A stretch of 64,000 nt of DNA from Gammaproteobacteria bacterium (GCA_004172865.1 SEBV01000011.1:124001-188000), one strand, 5' to 3'; shown: positions 1 to 10,585, numbered from the stretch's first letter. Notes: generated from the letters alone by a model not told the origin. Made by a program: numbers and translations.

Positions 1-1
1 A

Positions 2-1324
2 AACACTGGGTTCATGCTGAAATACCAGTTAAATACTCAAGGATTGAATTGGACCCCTGAGCAAATTGTAGCTATCAATCGCGCCAATCAATATTGCTCT
101 CCTGACGCCGAAACCTGTACTACGACTGGATGGCCTACAGCCACGTTTACATGGCCAGTCGGAACACCGTCTAATTTCTGGACGCCTGGTCTTCCGTCTT
201 CCAGCTATTTGGTCAAGCTCGCCACTCCTACCGGAGTGACCGAAATACAGTATCAACCTGAGAATATGTGCATAACAAATCTGGGTTATGAAGATACTTA
301 CTGTAGCGGTAGCACGAGTGGGTTGGCAAAATGGTCATCGCGTATACGCAGTATAAAAACGCCTGAAAGTTCTGTCCCTAATTATCAATATGCCTACGAA
401 AACATAGGTAGCATTACCACTGTAGTTAATGGCGGAAGTTCAGGTAGTTACTGGTTTAATACCACGAGAGTTGGCAAGATCATTACTGCAACGCTGAATG
501 GAACAGAGCACCAATCTTATGGTGGGCCAAGTATCGGTTCGGGTACTTCGACGCGAAATAGTAGTAAAAATGGCGTTAATGAAATATCGGTTGAGTCAGC
601 CCAGTATGACTTCAATGTGATTAATTCTGTGTGGACTAATAAAGGTGGAACCTATTCTTACTATAAAGATTTACGGCATTTTGTAGAAACGTATACCCCA
701 GTTGCGGGTCGTGGGCCGAAACAACATTTTTATTACGATGGGCCACGCGGCAATCTCAATAAAATCAATGCGGTCAGCGCTTCTGGTGCAGAAACTCTTT
801 TAAAGGAAGCTACTGGATACGCAGCTAGCTGCATCTATCCCAAAACGTGTAATAAACCCACTTCAGTTAAAGATGCACGCGGCAACGTGACCGATTACGA
901 GTATGACCCCCAAGGGCGTTTTGGTAGCCCGATTAGAATTACTGATCCCGCCAATAAAAGTGGCGTAAGACCTACCACCGTTTACAGCTACGCACCCATG
1001 TACGCTTACTACAAAAAAGATGGCGAAACCATTACTCAGGACCCCGATCCAGTTTGGATGCTGAGTAGTGAATTCAGCTGTCACAAATCTGCTGCAACTA
1101 GCACCGGGTGTACCGATGGAACTCTCGATATGGTTAAAACGGATTACTACTATGGACCTCAAAGTGCAGCGCAAGCTAACAACTTATTATTACGTGGTAA
1201 GAGCGTAACTGCCGATGGCAGTCCATCTATCCGGGTAACCTGTTACGAGTACGACAAGTACGGCAAATTGATCGGTGAAACGTCTCCGAGAGGTAATTCC
1301 ACTGATCTACAAAGCTGTCCATAA
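2..1324 (+). CDS. RHS/YD-repeat protein, 5' truncated by window edge
   Basis: The reading frame is open from the first bases of the window to a TAA at 1322-1324, so the gene starts upstream and only its C-terminal ~440 residues are visible. The product carries RHS/YD-type repeats, for example the stretch [11 protein letters not shown] and [13 protein letters not shown] near its end. RHS proteins form a beta-cage shell that encloses or delivers a C-terminal toxin, or act in surface adhesion. This ORF ends without the conserved RHS core and without a tip domain. The following gene, only 10 bp away, carries those parts plus its own signal peptide and a strong ribosome-binding site. The two may therefore work as an A/B pair, with this one as the N-terminal shell. 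An in-frame ATG at 14 exists but is unlikely to be the true start. Confidence 0.75.
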   Translation, partial: NTGFMLKYQLNTQGLNWTPEQIVAINRANQYCSPDAETCTTTGWPTATFTWPVGTPSNFWTPGLPSSSYLVKLATPTGVTEIQYQPENMCITNLGYEDTYCSGSTSGLAKWSSRIRSIKTPESSVPNYQYAYENIGSITTVVNGGSSGSYWFNTTRVGKIITATLNGTEHQSYGGPSIGSGTSTRNSSKNGVNEISVESAQYDFNVINSVWTNKGGTYSYYKDLRHFVETYTPVAGRGPKQHFYYDGPRGNLNKINAVSASGAETLLKEATGYAASCIYPKTCNKPTSVKDARGNVTDYEYDPQGRFGSPIRITDPANKSGVRPTTVYSYAPMYAYYKKDGETITQDPDPVWMLSSEFSCHKSAATSTGCTDGTLDMVKTDYYYGPQSAAQANNLLLRGKSVTADGSPSIRVTCYEYDKYGKLIGETSPRGNSTDLQSCP

Positions 1325-1334
1325 GGAGATGACC

Positions 1335-3827
1335 ATGAAAATATCCAGAAATAATTGTTTGCTCTCACTGCCCAACTTCATTTTGTTGTTCGCCCTGTTT
1401 TTAAGTGGCGTGGCAGAAGCTGCTCAATCTCAAGCTCTCTACAAAACTGCCTATAGGTTCTCTACGACAACTGGGTTAAAAACAGGTGTTATTAAGCCAG
1501 ATGCAGATGGTGATTCTCTCAACTTCTTAGCGGAACGCTATGTTTATGGTGATTCCGCCCGGCCTACGCTAGTCACTGAAATCCAATCCGGAAGTTTGCT
1601 CAACTGGTTGCCCGATACCATCGAGCCAGCTAATTGGACCAATTTCACGGTGTACTCGACTCAGGGATTTGAATACGACATTTACGGTCAAAAAACGAAG
1701 GAATGGATGAAGGGTTCCGATAGCGATATTAAAAAGCTCACGCAATACAAATACAACGCTAAGGGATTGGTTCAGTGTAGAGCTCAGCGTATGAATAAAG
1801 CGGCTTATGGTTCGCTGCCATCCGATGCCTGTTTGAAAGGCGCTGCTGGAACTGACGGTTTAGATCGGATCACCCGTTACACCTACGACAACCTTGATCA
1901 AGTGCTCACAGAAGAGCAAGGCGTGGACACTCCACTCTTACAGACTTATGTGACTAATACCTATCAGGATTACTTACTTAAGACTCAGATCGACGCCAAC
2001 GGCAATAAAACGCAGCTCGATTATGATGCCATCGGTCGATTACAATATCGCTATTATCCATCAGCCACCGCTATCGGCTCTGTCAATTACGCTGATTACA
2101 ACCAATACGGATATGATGCCAACAACAATATTACGTTCGAGCGTAAACGTAATGGCACCCAGATTACTTACACAATTGATAATAACAACCGCACGATCGT
2201 TAAGGATTACAACACCGCTCAAAGAGATATTTACTACGATTACGACTTATTTGGTCTTCAAACCAGAGCCGCGTTTGGTACTTCAGCTACAACGGCAGCG
2301 TCTGCCACTGCTGACCGTACCGAACAAAAATATGATGGCTTTGGAAATATCATCAAAGACTTTGTCTATATCGGCGGTGTTGGCCGCGCAATATATGGCA
2401 AATATGATGCTGATAATAATCGTGTCAAGGTTACCCACAATGACAACAATTATTACACCTATGAATACGACGGATTAGACCGACTGGGCGTGATATACGA
2501 GGGTGGGGGCTTGCGCATGTTGCAGATCGATTACAAACCCGATGGACATCGTAAACGTATCTACCGTCGTAGCGGCATTTCCAGCACAAACTATAGCTTT
2601 GCGAATGGTTTGCAGATGGATAGCTTTGTTCAGGATTTTCCAAACACCGCTAACGACCTAACCAATAGCTTCCTGTACAACCCTGCCGGGCAAATTTCAC
2701 AGCTCTCTCAAAGCAATAGTCTTTATTATTACAACGGTAATGAGGACCGCACCGGTAATTACACAGCGGATGGATTGAATCGTTACTCTTACGTCGGTGG
2801 TGCAACTCCTGGAACGGGTCAACCGATGGGCTACGATGCCAACAGTAATCTCTCCAACGACGGAACCCTGACCTACCAATATGACGACGAGAATCGCCTA
2901 ATCAGCACTGGTGGGGCAGTGGCGTCCTCATTTATCTATGACCCGCGAGGACGCCTGTTCGAATCTACCATCAGCGGTACCAAAACCCAATATCTTTACG
3001 ATGGAGATGCGCTATCGGCAGAATATGATAGCGCGGGGGTTATGCAGCGACGTTACATCCACAGTAATCGCGTCGATGAACCCCTTGTGCAATACAACAG
3101 CAGTACTCTCGGAACTACCCAGTGGCGCTACCTGCATGCCGATCATCAAGGCAGCATCATTGCCCAAAGCGATGTGAACGGAACTGTGCTGAGCACCGCC
3201 GCTTACGATAGTTATGGTATTCCTCGATCCGGTAATGTAGATCGTTTTGGCTATACTGGGCAGATTTGGTTCAAAGAATTAGGTTTGTTTTATTATAAAG
3301 CACGGGTTTACCATCCGAAGCTAGGGCGTTTCTTGCAAACGGATCCGATTGGATATGAAGATCAGATGAACTTGTATGCGTATGCAGGTAACGACCCTCT
3401 TAATATGAATGATCCGGAAGGTATGGACGATATTCCATCATATTTGTTAGGAAAATCTGGCGACGAATTGAAACAAATGCTCGCAGATGAGAAGAGCAAG
3501 CCTAAGAAAGATCGTGATAATAAAAAGATAAAAGATCTTGAACGGGCACAAAAGTATGCAGGTATTCGAAACGCTCAAAAGAGACAAAGCGTCTATGGTA
3601 AAAAATTAGGAATCGATGTTGTGACATTAGTTATGGCCGCAATTGAGGGTTACCAGGATTATCAAAATATTGTTAGTGCGGCGGAACATAGCGCACCTCA
3701 CGATTATTGTAAGTGTGTAGGTAGCGTCACGATTGAGGAACCGGAAGAAGGAGAAAAAGAAAATGAACCTGAACCTGAACCTGAAAAACCAATTGATCCA
3801 CCTGAAGAAGAAAAAAAACAACCTTAG
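1335..3827 (+). CDS. Secreted RHS-repeat protein with RHS core and variable C-terminal tip
   Basis: An 830-residue product. The ATG at 1335 is chosen because AAGGAG lies at 1323-1328 and the protein then opens with a signal peptide (MKISR... hydrophobic core, cleavage near AEA-AQ, residue ~28). A longer in-frame start at 1275 would bury the signal. YD repeats fill residues ~30-590. The conserved RHS-associated core lies at ~598-695 ([51 protein letters not shown]). After the DPEG boundary comes a ~135-residue tip with a Lys/Glu-rich helix, a predicted hydrophobic patch ([12 protein letters not shown]) and a Glu/Pro-rich tail encoded by a GAACCT microsatellite at 3761-3784. Known family role: polymorphic toxin or surface protein. 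I do not recognise the tip's activity. The next gene, 15 bp downstream, is a plausible immunity partner. Confidence 0.85.
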   Translation: MKISRNNCLLSLPNFILLFALFLSGVAEAAQSQALYKTAYRFSTTTGLKTGVIKPDADGDSLNFLAERYVYGDSARPTLVTEIQSGSLLNWLPDTIEPANWTNFTVYSTQGFEYDIYGQKTKEWMKGSDSDIKKLTQYKYNAKGLVQCRAQRMNKAAYGSLPSDACLKGAAGTDGLDRITRYTYDNLDQVLTEEQGVDTPLLQTYVTNTYQDYLLKTQIDANGNKTQLDYDAIGRLQYRYYPSATAIGSVNYADYNQYGYDANNNITFERKRNGTQITYTIDNNNRTIVKDYNTAQRDIYYDYDLFGLQTRAAFGTSATTAASATADRTEQKYDGFGNIIKDFVYIGGVGRAIYGKYDADNNRVKVTHNDNNYYTYEYDGLDRLGVIYEGGGLRMLQIDYKPDGHRKRIYRRSGISSTNYSFANGLQMDSFVQDFPNTANDLTNSFLYNPAGQISQLSQSNSLYYYNGNEDRTGNYTADGLNRYSYVGGATPGTGQPMGYDANSNLSNDGTLTYQYDDENRLISTGGAVASSFIYDPRGRLFESTISGTKTQYLYDGDALSAEYDSAGVMQRRYIHSNRVDEPLVQYNSSTLGTTQWRYLHADHQGSIIAQSDVNGTVLSTAAYDSYGIPRSGNVDRFGYTGQIWFKELGLFYYKARVYHPKLGRFLQTDPIGYEDQMNLYAYAGNDPLNMNDPEGMDDIPSYLLGKSGDELKQMLADEKSKPKKDRDNKKIKDLERAQKYAGIRNAQKRQSVYGKKLGIDVVTLVMAAIEGYQDYQNIVSAAEHSAPHDYCKCVGSVTIEEPEEGEKENEPEPEPEKPIDPPEEEKKQP

Positions 3828-3842
3828 AGATTAGCGAACATT

Positions 3843-4505
3843 ATGACCGATACAGATGACTCAGATTGGGATGTCTTGGCTGCAAATAAATTAACTGATG
3901 CAATGCATAACAATAATCCAGAATTTATTGGCTTTGCCGAGGGATGGTTAAAAACCTCATCTGACGAAGTTCTTAGAAGTATCTGTCTCGATTACCTTGA
4001 GAGCCTCAACAGGTTAACAGAAGAAACGTTAATTTTAGCTTTGAAAGATTCGCACGATCTTGTACGGACAAAAGCAATTAATTTAGTGGCATCGGTTGAA
4101 TCTGAGCGGATCGTTCACCAGTTAAAATTAATGTTACCTGATGAGGAGGATGAGTTTGTGGCAGCTTGGGCATATATTGAGTTGAGCATTCGCGATCGGG
4201 TTCCGTCCGGGATCGAAAAAGTTTTCAGAAAAAAGTGGCTGTCTAGCGAGTTGGTGAGAGCTGGCATCGCATTTCGTAATGCATTATTTCAAAGGAAAGA
4301 AAATGAAATCAGAGGATTTCTAAACTTTATTAAATCACAAGATTATCTTGTACGTGGACTTGTGATAGACCTATCGGTTTTCTTTACTTCGTCAAGCTTT
4401 AGCTATCTCGTGATCCACGCTCTAAATGAGGTTGGTCATTCTGACCCCTTGCTTGTACTACAAGAAAATGCCAAGAAGGCTTTAGAAAATTTCAGCTCTA
4501 TATAA
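3843..4505 (+). CDS. HEAT-repeat-like protein, candidate immunity protein
   Basis: A 220-residue soluble protein starting 15 bp after the RHS gene. The sequence is a string of amphipathic helix pairs with HEAT-like signatures (ILALKDSHDLVRTKAINLVAS; DEDEFVAAWAYIELS-type segments), and no signal peptide or membrane segment is seen. Its position directly behind an RHS tip is where immunity genes sit in polymorphic toxin loci. HEAT-like and ankyrin-like scaffolds are known immunity folds, so that role is inferred. There is no direct sequence evidence of which activity it would neutralise. It could also be a chaperone or an unrelated helical-repeat protein. The ribosome-binding site is weak. Confidence 0.6.
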   Translation: MTDTDDSDWDVLAANKLTDAMHNNNPEFIGFAEGWLKTSSDEVLRSICLDYLESLNRLTEETLILALKDSHDLVRTKAINLVASVESERIVHQLKLMLPDEEDEFVAAWAYIELSIRDRVPSGIEKVFRKKWLSSELVRAGIAFRNALFQRKENEIRGFLNFIKSQDYLVRGLVIDLSVFFTSSSFSYLVIHALNEVGHSDPLLVLQENAKKALENFSSI

Positions 4506-4676
4506 CTAAAATTTATAGTCTTTTACCGATTCTACTTCGGATCTCAATCAGATAAGGTCTTTCGCACTGCCACTAACGATGTCATAAAGAGAGGTATTAC
4601 ACCTCTAGACTATGCTGAAGAAAATAACCTTAAAGAGGATCAAATATATTGCAGGCAAGAGCGATACTCACATTAA
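4506..4676 (+). pseudogene. Orphan C-terminal coding remnant (possible displaced RHS tip)
   Basis: A 56-codon stretch is open between the stop of the preceding gene and a TAA at 4674-4676. It has no start codon or ribosome-binding site. Its translation is protein-like: GSQSDKVFRTATND, then KRGITPLDYAEENNLKEDQI. Polymorphic toxin loci often carry promoterless, start-less tip cassettes that can recombine onto the RHS core, and the position fits. No homology was tested, so a chance open frame is possible. Confidence 0.35.
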
Positions 4677-5477
4677 ATTTGTTGAGCTTGTCATCATGAT
4701 TTAATGAAACACTTTAAGGTTTAGTAAAGCACTCATATTGATCAATGTTTATTTGTCAGGTCACACATTCACAAATGCTGAATATCTTATCGGCGAATGC
4801 AATATCAATTTAATTAATTTGTATCATTGATTAATTAAATTTTTGTTCAAGACCAACGTGCACTCATCCACGACTCTGATCGCAGGAGTATTGCGGAAAT
4901 TTAATTGTATTTAGGTTAGCATATTGTCCCCAGTGAAAAATGGATGCTGCATTACATTTTAAGAAATGCTTTATGGACGTTGTGATTCACAGCTTAATAA
5001 GGAGTTACAAGTCAAATGGTAAGCTCCGGCCAAAAGCGGACATAGATAATCGGTTTCAGAAATCAATCACCGCCCCCTATCAGGAGGTAATGTGTTGATT
5101 TGCACCGTAGCTTGACCCACTTTTGCATCCAAAAATGACCCAGAAAAAATGTGCAAAAACGCAACCCACATATAGCTTTGCAGTTATTAGCAATGGGTCA
5201 AAATTCAATGCAAAAGCGGGTCAATCTACCGTACATATCAACAGGTAACCGGCTTTCTCAATTCCTGATGATAAAAATTAAACTGTATCGGCCAAAAGTG
5301 AAATGCTCACCTTTAGAGTTGGCTAAACGTTGCCTCCCCGCCTCTAGGCTTATTCCCGCACCGACCCATTTGTTTGCTGCAAAATTGCATAGCATCATTC
5401 AGAATTGCCGATGACAAAAGCTTTAACTTCGCCGCTCTTTTCGACGCATCTCCCTATCAATAAACTTGATCGCGCCG
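4677..5477. other. Intergenic region with AT hairpin and mobile-element debris
   Basis: No convincing gene. It contains an AT-only inverted repeat with 12-bp arms at 4807-4818 and 4830-4841 (terminator-like), and the motif CGGCCAAAAGCGGACAT at 5027-5043. A variant of that motif lies at 5289-5300 and another copy at 9577-9590. It also contains the MITE-like element listed separately. Short open frames here (for example 5151-5414) have no ribosome-binding site or recognisable content. Confidence 0.5.
5112..5224. mobile_element. 113-bp MITE-like element with 31-bp terminal inverted repeats
   Basis: Bases 5112-5142 and the reverse complement of 5194-5224 agree at 25 of 31 positions. Both begin TTGACCC, continue CTTTTGCAT and end TGACCCA. 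Each arm thus carries two TGACCC units. Multiple short repeats in the ends are reminiscent of IS21-family termini, so this may be an internally deleted element. No clear target duplication was found at the borders. There is no coding capacity inside. Confidence 0.5.
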
Positions 5478-8400
5478 ATGCAGAGCCCAGAATGTAATAA
5501 ATATATGATTGAGCAGCAAAAAATGAATTGGTTAACTGGTGGTGGTGAAGCAGGCGAAATCATTCGATCAAAAGATTGGTCGAAGACTCCACTAGGCCCT
5601 ATCGAAGAATGGCCCCAAAGCCTGCGTACGGCCGTTAGTTTATGTTTGTCGTCGACCTTTCCAATCCTGATTGCATGGGGTCCGGAAGATATTCAAATAT
5701 ATAACGACGCCTATCGTCCCATTTGCGGTCCCAAGCACCCTGAAGCTATTGGCCAAAACTTCAAGATCTGTTGGGCTACCGCATTACCTGTGGTTGGCGA
5801 TGCATTCGATCGTGCGCATCAGGGAGAAGGCACCTACATTCGCGATCAGCGGATGTTCCTCGATCGCTACGGTTATTTGGAAGAGGCGTTCATGACATTC
5901 TCCTTTTCGCCAATCGGCGTTGAGTCGGGCGAAGTCGGCGGTGTCTTTCATCCGATTTCAGAATCGACCGACAAGGTCCTCGGTGCGCGTCGTACAGCGG
6001 TGCTACGTGACGTGTCGGCCGCCATTGCAAAGAGCCTGTCTATCGAACAGTTGTGCCAGGCGCTGACCCAGCGTTACGGGTCGATGGAACTTGATCTGCC
6101 TTTTATTCTGTTTTATCAACTGAACGGCAATAAGCTGCAACGGATGGGGTTTGCCGGGCTCAGCAGCAACGCCAGAATGGCACCCGAATTGGTTGACTTG
6201 GACAATGTTGAACCAGGTAATGCGGACGGCTGGCCTTTTGATAAGGCAATGCACTCGCTAACCATTACCGAGGTAAACGACCTGCTGACGCGTTTCGGCA
6301 ATGAGCCGTCGGGGCCCTACCCTGAAACACCCTCAAGCGCGCTGATACTGCCGATTACGGTCGTCGGCTCTGAGCGTCCCTATGGCTTTCTCATCGCGGG
6401 TGTAAGCGCACGTCGTGCGCTCGATGCAGAATATTCGGATTTTTATGCATTACTGTCGAATGCGGTAAGCACGGCAGTCGCCAACGTCGTGGCTTACCAG
6501 CACGAGCAGCGCAAAGCGGAGGAACTGGCCGAGCTTGATCGGGCCAAAACCGCGTTTTTCTCTAACGTCTCTCACGAATTTCGTACACCGCTCACGCTCA
6601 TGGTCGGCCCCTTGGAAGATGCTCTGGCCGATCGAGACGAACCACTTGGGGACGCGCAGCGCAAACGTTTGGAAGTCACACATCGCAATTCGCTGCGGCT
6701 GCTAAAACTTGTTAACGCGCTACTCGACTTTTCACGTATTGAAGCCGGCCGCGCCAAAGGCAATTTCGCGGAGACCAATCTCGCGCAACTCACCGAAGAT
6801 TTGAGCGGAGTGTTCCGCTCCGCAATAGAAAAGGCTGGGTTGAGTTATGATGTCAACGTCGTCGATCTTGGCGAGACCATCTACATCGATCGTGACATGT
6901 GGGAAAAAATCGTTTTCAACCTGTTGTCCAACGCATTCAAATTTACCTTTAGCGGCAGCATTGGCATCACGCTGAAGCGCGTCGAAGGCTTTGCCCGGCT
7001 GGAAATCAATGACACCGGCTCTGGTATTGCTGCTGAAGAATTACCGCGTGTATTTGAGCGCTTCCATCGTATTGAAAATTCAAAAGGTCGCACCTATGAA
7101 GGTACCGGTATAGGCTTGGCGATGATTCAAGAATTGGTCAAGCTGCACAAAGGAAACATCGGCGTTACCAGCGAGCCCGGCAAAGGGTCAATGTTTTACG
7201 TTGAGATTCCCTTTGGTACGGCGCATGTAGCGTCAGCCGATCTCGTCAGTATCGCGACACAAGGCAAAACGGTTGTTGCTGCACCGACAGATACCTTCGG
7301 CACCTCATATATCCAGGAAGCGCTTGGTTGGCTACCGGATGCGCACCAAGCGGCTGAAGGATTGCCGTCGCTCTCTGTTGTGCAAGTGACGCAATCAGCC
7401 ATTGACGGCGACAATGACGCGACGCCAATCCGCATCCTACTGGCGGACGACAACAGCGATATGCGCGGTTATCTGAAACGGTTGATGGAAAATTATGCTG
7501 TGGTCGAGACCTGCGCCGATGGTGAGGCCGCATATCAGGCCATTTGTCGAGAGCGACCGGACTTGGTTGTTAGCGACGTGATGATGCCTGTGCTGGACGG
7601 TTTCGGCCTGATTGAAAAAGTCAGAAACAATGAAGCTATAAAAGATGTTCCGATCATCCTTTTATCGGCACGTGCTGGTGAAGAAGCCAAGATCGAAGGT
7701 TTAGCTGCCGGTGCTGACGACTATCTGGTCAAGCCGTTTTCCGCCAATGAATTACTGAGTCGCGTCAAATATCAAGTCGATGCTGCACGCCGCCGTCAGG
7801 CAGCACAGTTCGAGCTGGCATTAAGTGAAAAATACTTTCGCTCACTGGTGGATGCCTCGACGGCAATCATCTGGACCTGTGATGCAACCGGCTATTGTAC
7901 CTATTTGAGTAAGCGTTGGGGCGAAGTCACTGGCCGCGATATTGAACTGGATTTAGGTTTCGGCTGGATCGGTAACGTTCATCCAGACGATCAGTCGCAC
8001 ACTCGCGATACGTTTTTATCAGCGCAACATTCGCTTGATCCTTTCAATATTATTTACCGACTACGACATGCCAACGGCGACTACCGTTGGGCTGTCGATT
8101 CAGGCGCACCTTTGTTTGACCACGGTGTTCTCACCGGCTTTGTCGGCACCGTCGTCGATGTGCATGATGAGCGCGTGGCCAAAGATGCACTGGAAATGCT
8201 CGCGAACGATCTGACCGAAGTTAACCAGCGACAAAATGAATTTTTAGTCACGTTGGCACACGAATTACGCAATCCTTTGGCGCCGATCCGTAATGGTCTT
8301 GAGATCATGCGCTTATCTACAGCACCCAATCAGCGCCTGGGCAACGTCCACCAAATGATGGAAAGACAGGTAAATCATCTGACACACTTAGTCGATGATT

Positions 8401-9320
8401 TGCTGGATATCGCGCGGATTACTAAGGGGAAAATTAACCTGAAAAAAGAGCGTGTCGCTCTGAAAACAGTTCTGACTAATGCCGTAGAGATCAGCATGCC
8501 TCTAATCGAAGCGAATCAGCATGAGCTGATCGTCGATATACGCGAACAAGATTTAACAATTGATGCCGATCCGCACCGTATCACGCAGGTTATTAGTAAC
8601 GTATTAAACAACGCCGCTAAATACACGCCAAATGGTGGCAAGATTGTGGTGACAGCTTTAGCAGAAGACGACGTCGCAGTTTTAACAGTAAAAGACACTG
8701 GTGTCGGTTTGTCACCCGAAGCACTGTCTACAGTGTTTGAGCTGTTCTCACAAATTCAAACTGAAGTTGATCGCGCGCAAGGCGGTTTAGGGATAGGTCT
8801 GCACCTGGTTAAAGGGCTAGTTGATTTGCATGATGGTTCCGTTTCCATGAGCAGCCTTGGTGAGGGAAAAGGCAGCACGTTCACTATTCGATTACCGCGT
8901 GTTTTAAACGCACCTATCTCGCGAAACGTCGAGAAGGGTAATCAAATCAAGAGCGCAGCAGCTCTATGTATTTTGATTGTCGACGACAATCGCGACGGCG
9001 CCGAAACGCTATCGACCTTAATGGAGTGCTGCGGTCATACGGCTTACACGGCCGCGACGGGGAAAGATGCCCTGGCGCTTGCAGCGGAGGTTGTACCGCA
9101 CATCATATTTCTGGACATCGGGCTCCCCGATATGTCTGGGTACGAAGTCGCTACAGAAATGAAAAAAATTGCAAGTCTAAAACACACTCGCTTTGTCGCA
9201 CTGACAGGACGTGGCGCCGAGACTGATAAGGCACAAGCCATGGCAGTAGGCTTTGACTATCATTTGACCAAGCCAGCGTCTTTAGAGCGACTCAACGAAA
9301 TACTGTCCAGCTCAGCCTAG
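5478..9320 (+). CDS. Soluble hybrid sensor histidine kinase (PAS-GAF-HK-REC-PAS-HK-REC)
   Basis: About 1280 residues with no membrane segment, so a cytoplasmic sensor. Using numbering from the TTG at 5466, an N-terminal PAS-like region opens with NWLTGGGEAGEII and a GAF-like domain spans ~190-345. The first HisKA domain has His370 (SHEFRTPL), followed by an HATPase (NLLSNAFKF, DTGSGI, GTGIGLAM). The first receiver has phospho-acceptor Asp704 (SDVMMP). A second PAS lies at ~795-905. The second HisKA has His932 (AHELRNPL), with an HATPase (DTGVGL, GGLGIGLHL) and a final receiver with Asp1217 (LDIGLPDMSG). Having two complete kinase cores in one chain is notable. It lies alone, and no output regulator is adjacent. 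The start is uncertain: TTG 5466 and ATG 5478, 5505 and 5523 are all possible with weak ribosome-binding sites. Families of this type usually begin close to the NWL motif, which favours 5505 or 5523. Confidence 0.9.
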   Translation: MQSPECNKYMIEQQKMNWLTGGGEAGEIIRSKDWSKTPLGPIEEWPQSLRTAVSLCLSSTFPILIAWGPEDIQIYNDAYRPICGPKHPEAIGQNFKICWATALPVVGDAFDRAHQGEGTYIRDQRMFLDRYGYLEEAFMTFSFSPIGVESGEVGGVFHPISESTDKVLGARRTAVLRDVSAAIAKSLSIEQLCQALTQRYGSMELDLPFILFYQLNGNKLQRMGFAGLSSNARMAPELVDLDNVEPGNADGWPFDKAMHSLTITEVNDLLTRFGNEPSGPYPETPSSALILPITVVGSERPYGFLIAGVSARRALDAEYSDFYALLSNAVSTAVANVVAYQHEQRKAEELAELDRAKTAFFSNVSHEFRTPLTLMVGPLEDALADRDEPLGDAQRKRLEVTHRNSLRLLKLVNALLDFSRIEAGRAKGNFAETNLAQLTEDLSGVFRSAIEKAGLSYDVNVVDLGETIYIDRDMWEKIVFNLLSNAFKFTFSGSIGITLKRVEGFARLEINDTGSGIAAEELPRVFERFHRIENSKGRTYEGTGIGLAMIQELVKLHKGNIGVTSEPGKGSMFYVEIPFGTAHVASADLVSIATQGKTVVAAPTDTFGTSYIQEALGWLPDAHQAAEGLPSLSVVQVTQSAIDGDNDATPIRILLADDNSDMRGYLKRLMENYAVVETCADGEAAYQAICRERPDLVVSDVMMPVLDGFGLIEKVRNNEAIKDVPIILLSARAGEEAKIEGLAAGADDYLVKPFSANELLSRVKYQVDAARRRQAAQFELALSEKYFRSLVDASTAIIWTCDATGYCTYLSKRWGEVTGRDIELDLGFGWIGNVHPDDQSHTRDTFLSAQHSLDPFNIIYRLRHANGDYRWAVDSGAPLFDHGVLTGFVGTVVDVHDERVAKDALEMLANDLTEVNQRQNEFLVTLAHELRNPLAPIRNGLEIMRLSTAPNQRLGNVHQMMERQVNHLTHLVDDLLDIARITKGKINLKKERVALKTVLTNAVEISMPLIEANQHELIVDIREQDLTIDADPHRITQVISNVLNNAAKYTPNGGKIVVTALAEDDVAVLTVKDTGVGLSPEALSTVFELFSQIQTEVDRAQGGLGIGLHLVKGLVDLHDGSVSMSSLGEGKGSTFTIRLPRVLNAPISRNVEKGNQIKSAAALCILIVDDNRDGAETLSTLMECCGHTAYTAATGKDALALAAEVVPHIIFLDIGLPDMSGYEVATEMKKIASLKHTRFVALTGRGAETDKAQAMAVGFDYHLTKPASLERLNEILSSSA

Positions 9321-9676
9321 CATTTGGACAGATGAAATTGTTTGCGTAAAAACCTTTATCGTGGACAATCGATGAACGTGCATTGTTGCGCTAAGTTATT
9401 GCTTTTAGTTGAAGAACGTTACTAATTTTTTAACGTTGAATATCTTGCGTTTAGCGCTCACGGAGCATATTGCCGATGCTGTTGAAAAACTATTTTAGTA
9501 GTATGGAAAATAAAAACTATCGGGCGTTATTTGAATAAAATAACTAAAGAATTTATACCGAGTTTTTCAACAACATCGGCCAAAAGCGGAAGTTCGATAT
9601 CCATAATGAAATTGGGAAACTCAGCCAAAATACCTAGCTCAGCCTCGCGCAACGTTGGCTAGAGGCCGTGTTATAT
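9321..9676. other. Intergenic region between convergent genes
   Basis: No gene seen. It holds the inverted-repeat element at 9472-9580 and a copy of the CGGCCAAAAGCGGA motif at 9577-9590. The kinase (+) and the nuclease operon (-) converge here. Confidence 0.6.
9472..9580. repeat. Small inverted-repeat element (19-bp arms)
   Basis: GCCGATGCTGTTGAAAAAC at 9472-9490 matches the reverse complement of 9562-9580 at 18 of 19 bases and encloses 71 bp of AT-rich DNA. The arms resemble termini of some DDE insertion sequences (GTTGAAAAAC type), so a MITE or IS remnant is the best guess. A transcription-termination hairpin is less likely given the long loop. Confidence 0.5.
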
Positions 9677-10585
9677 TCAGTTATCAATCTGTACTTCTGA
9701 CATCTTTTCAGCGCGCAATACTTCGTTCAGTAACTCAATCGCCTCAAACCTCAGTTTGTTTAAATCATCAGCTATCTGATTATCTAAGATTTCTATCACA
9801 GCCGGATGTTCCCGAATCATCCCGTCAGCAATCGCTTTAGTTGCTATCTCGCGAGCATGCTGGAGTTTCTTGGCAGCATTAGTTAATTGTTTTGGCTTTT
9901 TCGCTGGAACCCTAGCCTGGTCAATGATTCGACCATCCTGATCTTTTAGGCAGCCAGTAGAAATTGCGTTTTGTGTGCCAGATAATGCTTCAATAAAATC
10001 AGTTGCACGATTTTCCAAGTGAAAAGGGGTTCTGAGCGCTGGGCGATCAAATGCCATTGATATAAGCAAATAGTAGTGCTCTTTGGGGCTGTATTTATCT
10101 CTAAACTTTAATACATTTTCATAGTATCGATACATCAACTCTGGATGATCATTTAGAAGTTCGACATAATCGTCCCAGAACATCAGAGCCACTTGAAACT
10201 TTGCAGGCTTCCTATTAATGTCTCTAACATAAGTCTGCAATTCGACGTCTCGAGGACCGCTTGTAGCAAGAATGAACCTATCTAATTTCGGCTGAAACAA
10301 GCTCGCTGCCCTTATCTCCTCGTCGATTTCATCAGTAGATAGTGTATTGGAGGGAGTGTCTGCTCCAGGTTTAGTTTTCCATGTACGCTTTTTGCACTGT
10401 ATGCCGGTGTGTTCACTTTGGTTACGATTGTACCCATACACATCTACTCCAGCTTGAGCTTGCCCTTGCCTGCCATTTCTCTCCGCGTAATCGTCGCCCC
10501 ACTTTTGTTTAGCCAAATCCAAAGTGAGCTTCTCAAAATCCTGCCAATATGCCGGAGGCATAATATCTACCGTAAGATTACCCAT
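9677..10585 (-). CDS. Mrr/PD-(D/E)XK-like restriction endonuclease-fold protein
   Basis: 302 residues. The first ~70 residues show a restriction-endonuclease-fold core: Glu18 in the first helix, Asp48 in GVDVYG, then GIQCKK with Gln63-x-Lys65, the QxK variant typical of Mrr-like nucleases. Segments at ~85-160 (DEEIRAAS..., FILATSGPRD, FQVALMFWDDYVELL) resemble the rest of the nuclease or effector-associated domain that follows such cores. The C-terminal third is helical. The expected role is DNA cleavage in restriction or defence, which is inferred from the motif. It is the last gene of a three-gene minus-strand operon, 47 bp after a coiled-coil protein. No methyltransferase partner is present, so a type IV-like or effector role is more likely than a classical R-M enzyme. 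Confidence 0.7.
   Translation of the reverse strand: MGNLTVDIMPPAYWQDFEKLTLDLAKQKWGDDYAERNGRQGQAQAGVDVYGYNRNQSEHTGIQCKKRTWKTKPGADTPSNTLSTDEIDEEIRAASLFQPKLDRFILATSGPRDVELQTYVRDINRKPAKFQVALMFWDDYVELLNDHPELMYRYYENVLKFRDKYSPKEHYYLLISMAFDRPALRTPFHLENRATDFIEALSGTQNAISTGCLKDQDGRIIDQARVPAKKPKQLTNAAKKLQHAREIATKAIADGMIREHPAVIEILDNQIADDLNKLRFEAIELLNEVLRAEKMSEVQIDN

Noticed and set aside
2023-2478. 151-codon open frame inside the RHS gene
   Set aside because: Alternate-frame shadow of YD repeats with Thr/Ile bias.
5289-5300. CGGCCAAAAG motif as an operator
   Set aside because: Copies lie in unrelated intergenic places and near element debris; a dispersed repeat fits better.
5151-5414. 87-codon open frame upstream of the histidine kinase
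   Set aside because: It runs through the MITE-like inverted repeat and has no ribosome-binding site.
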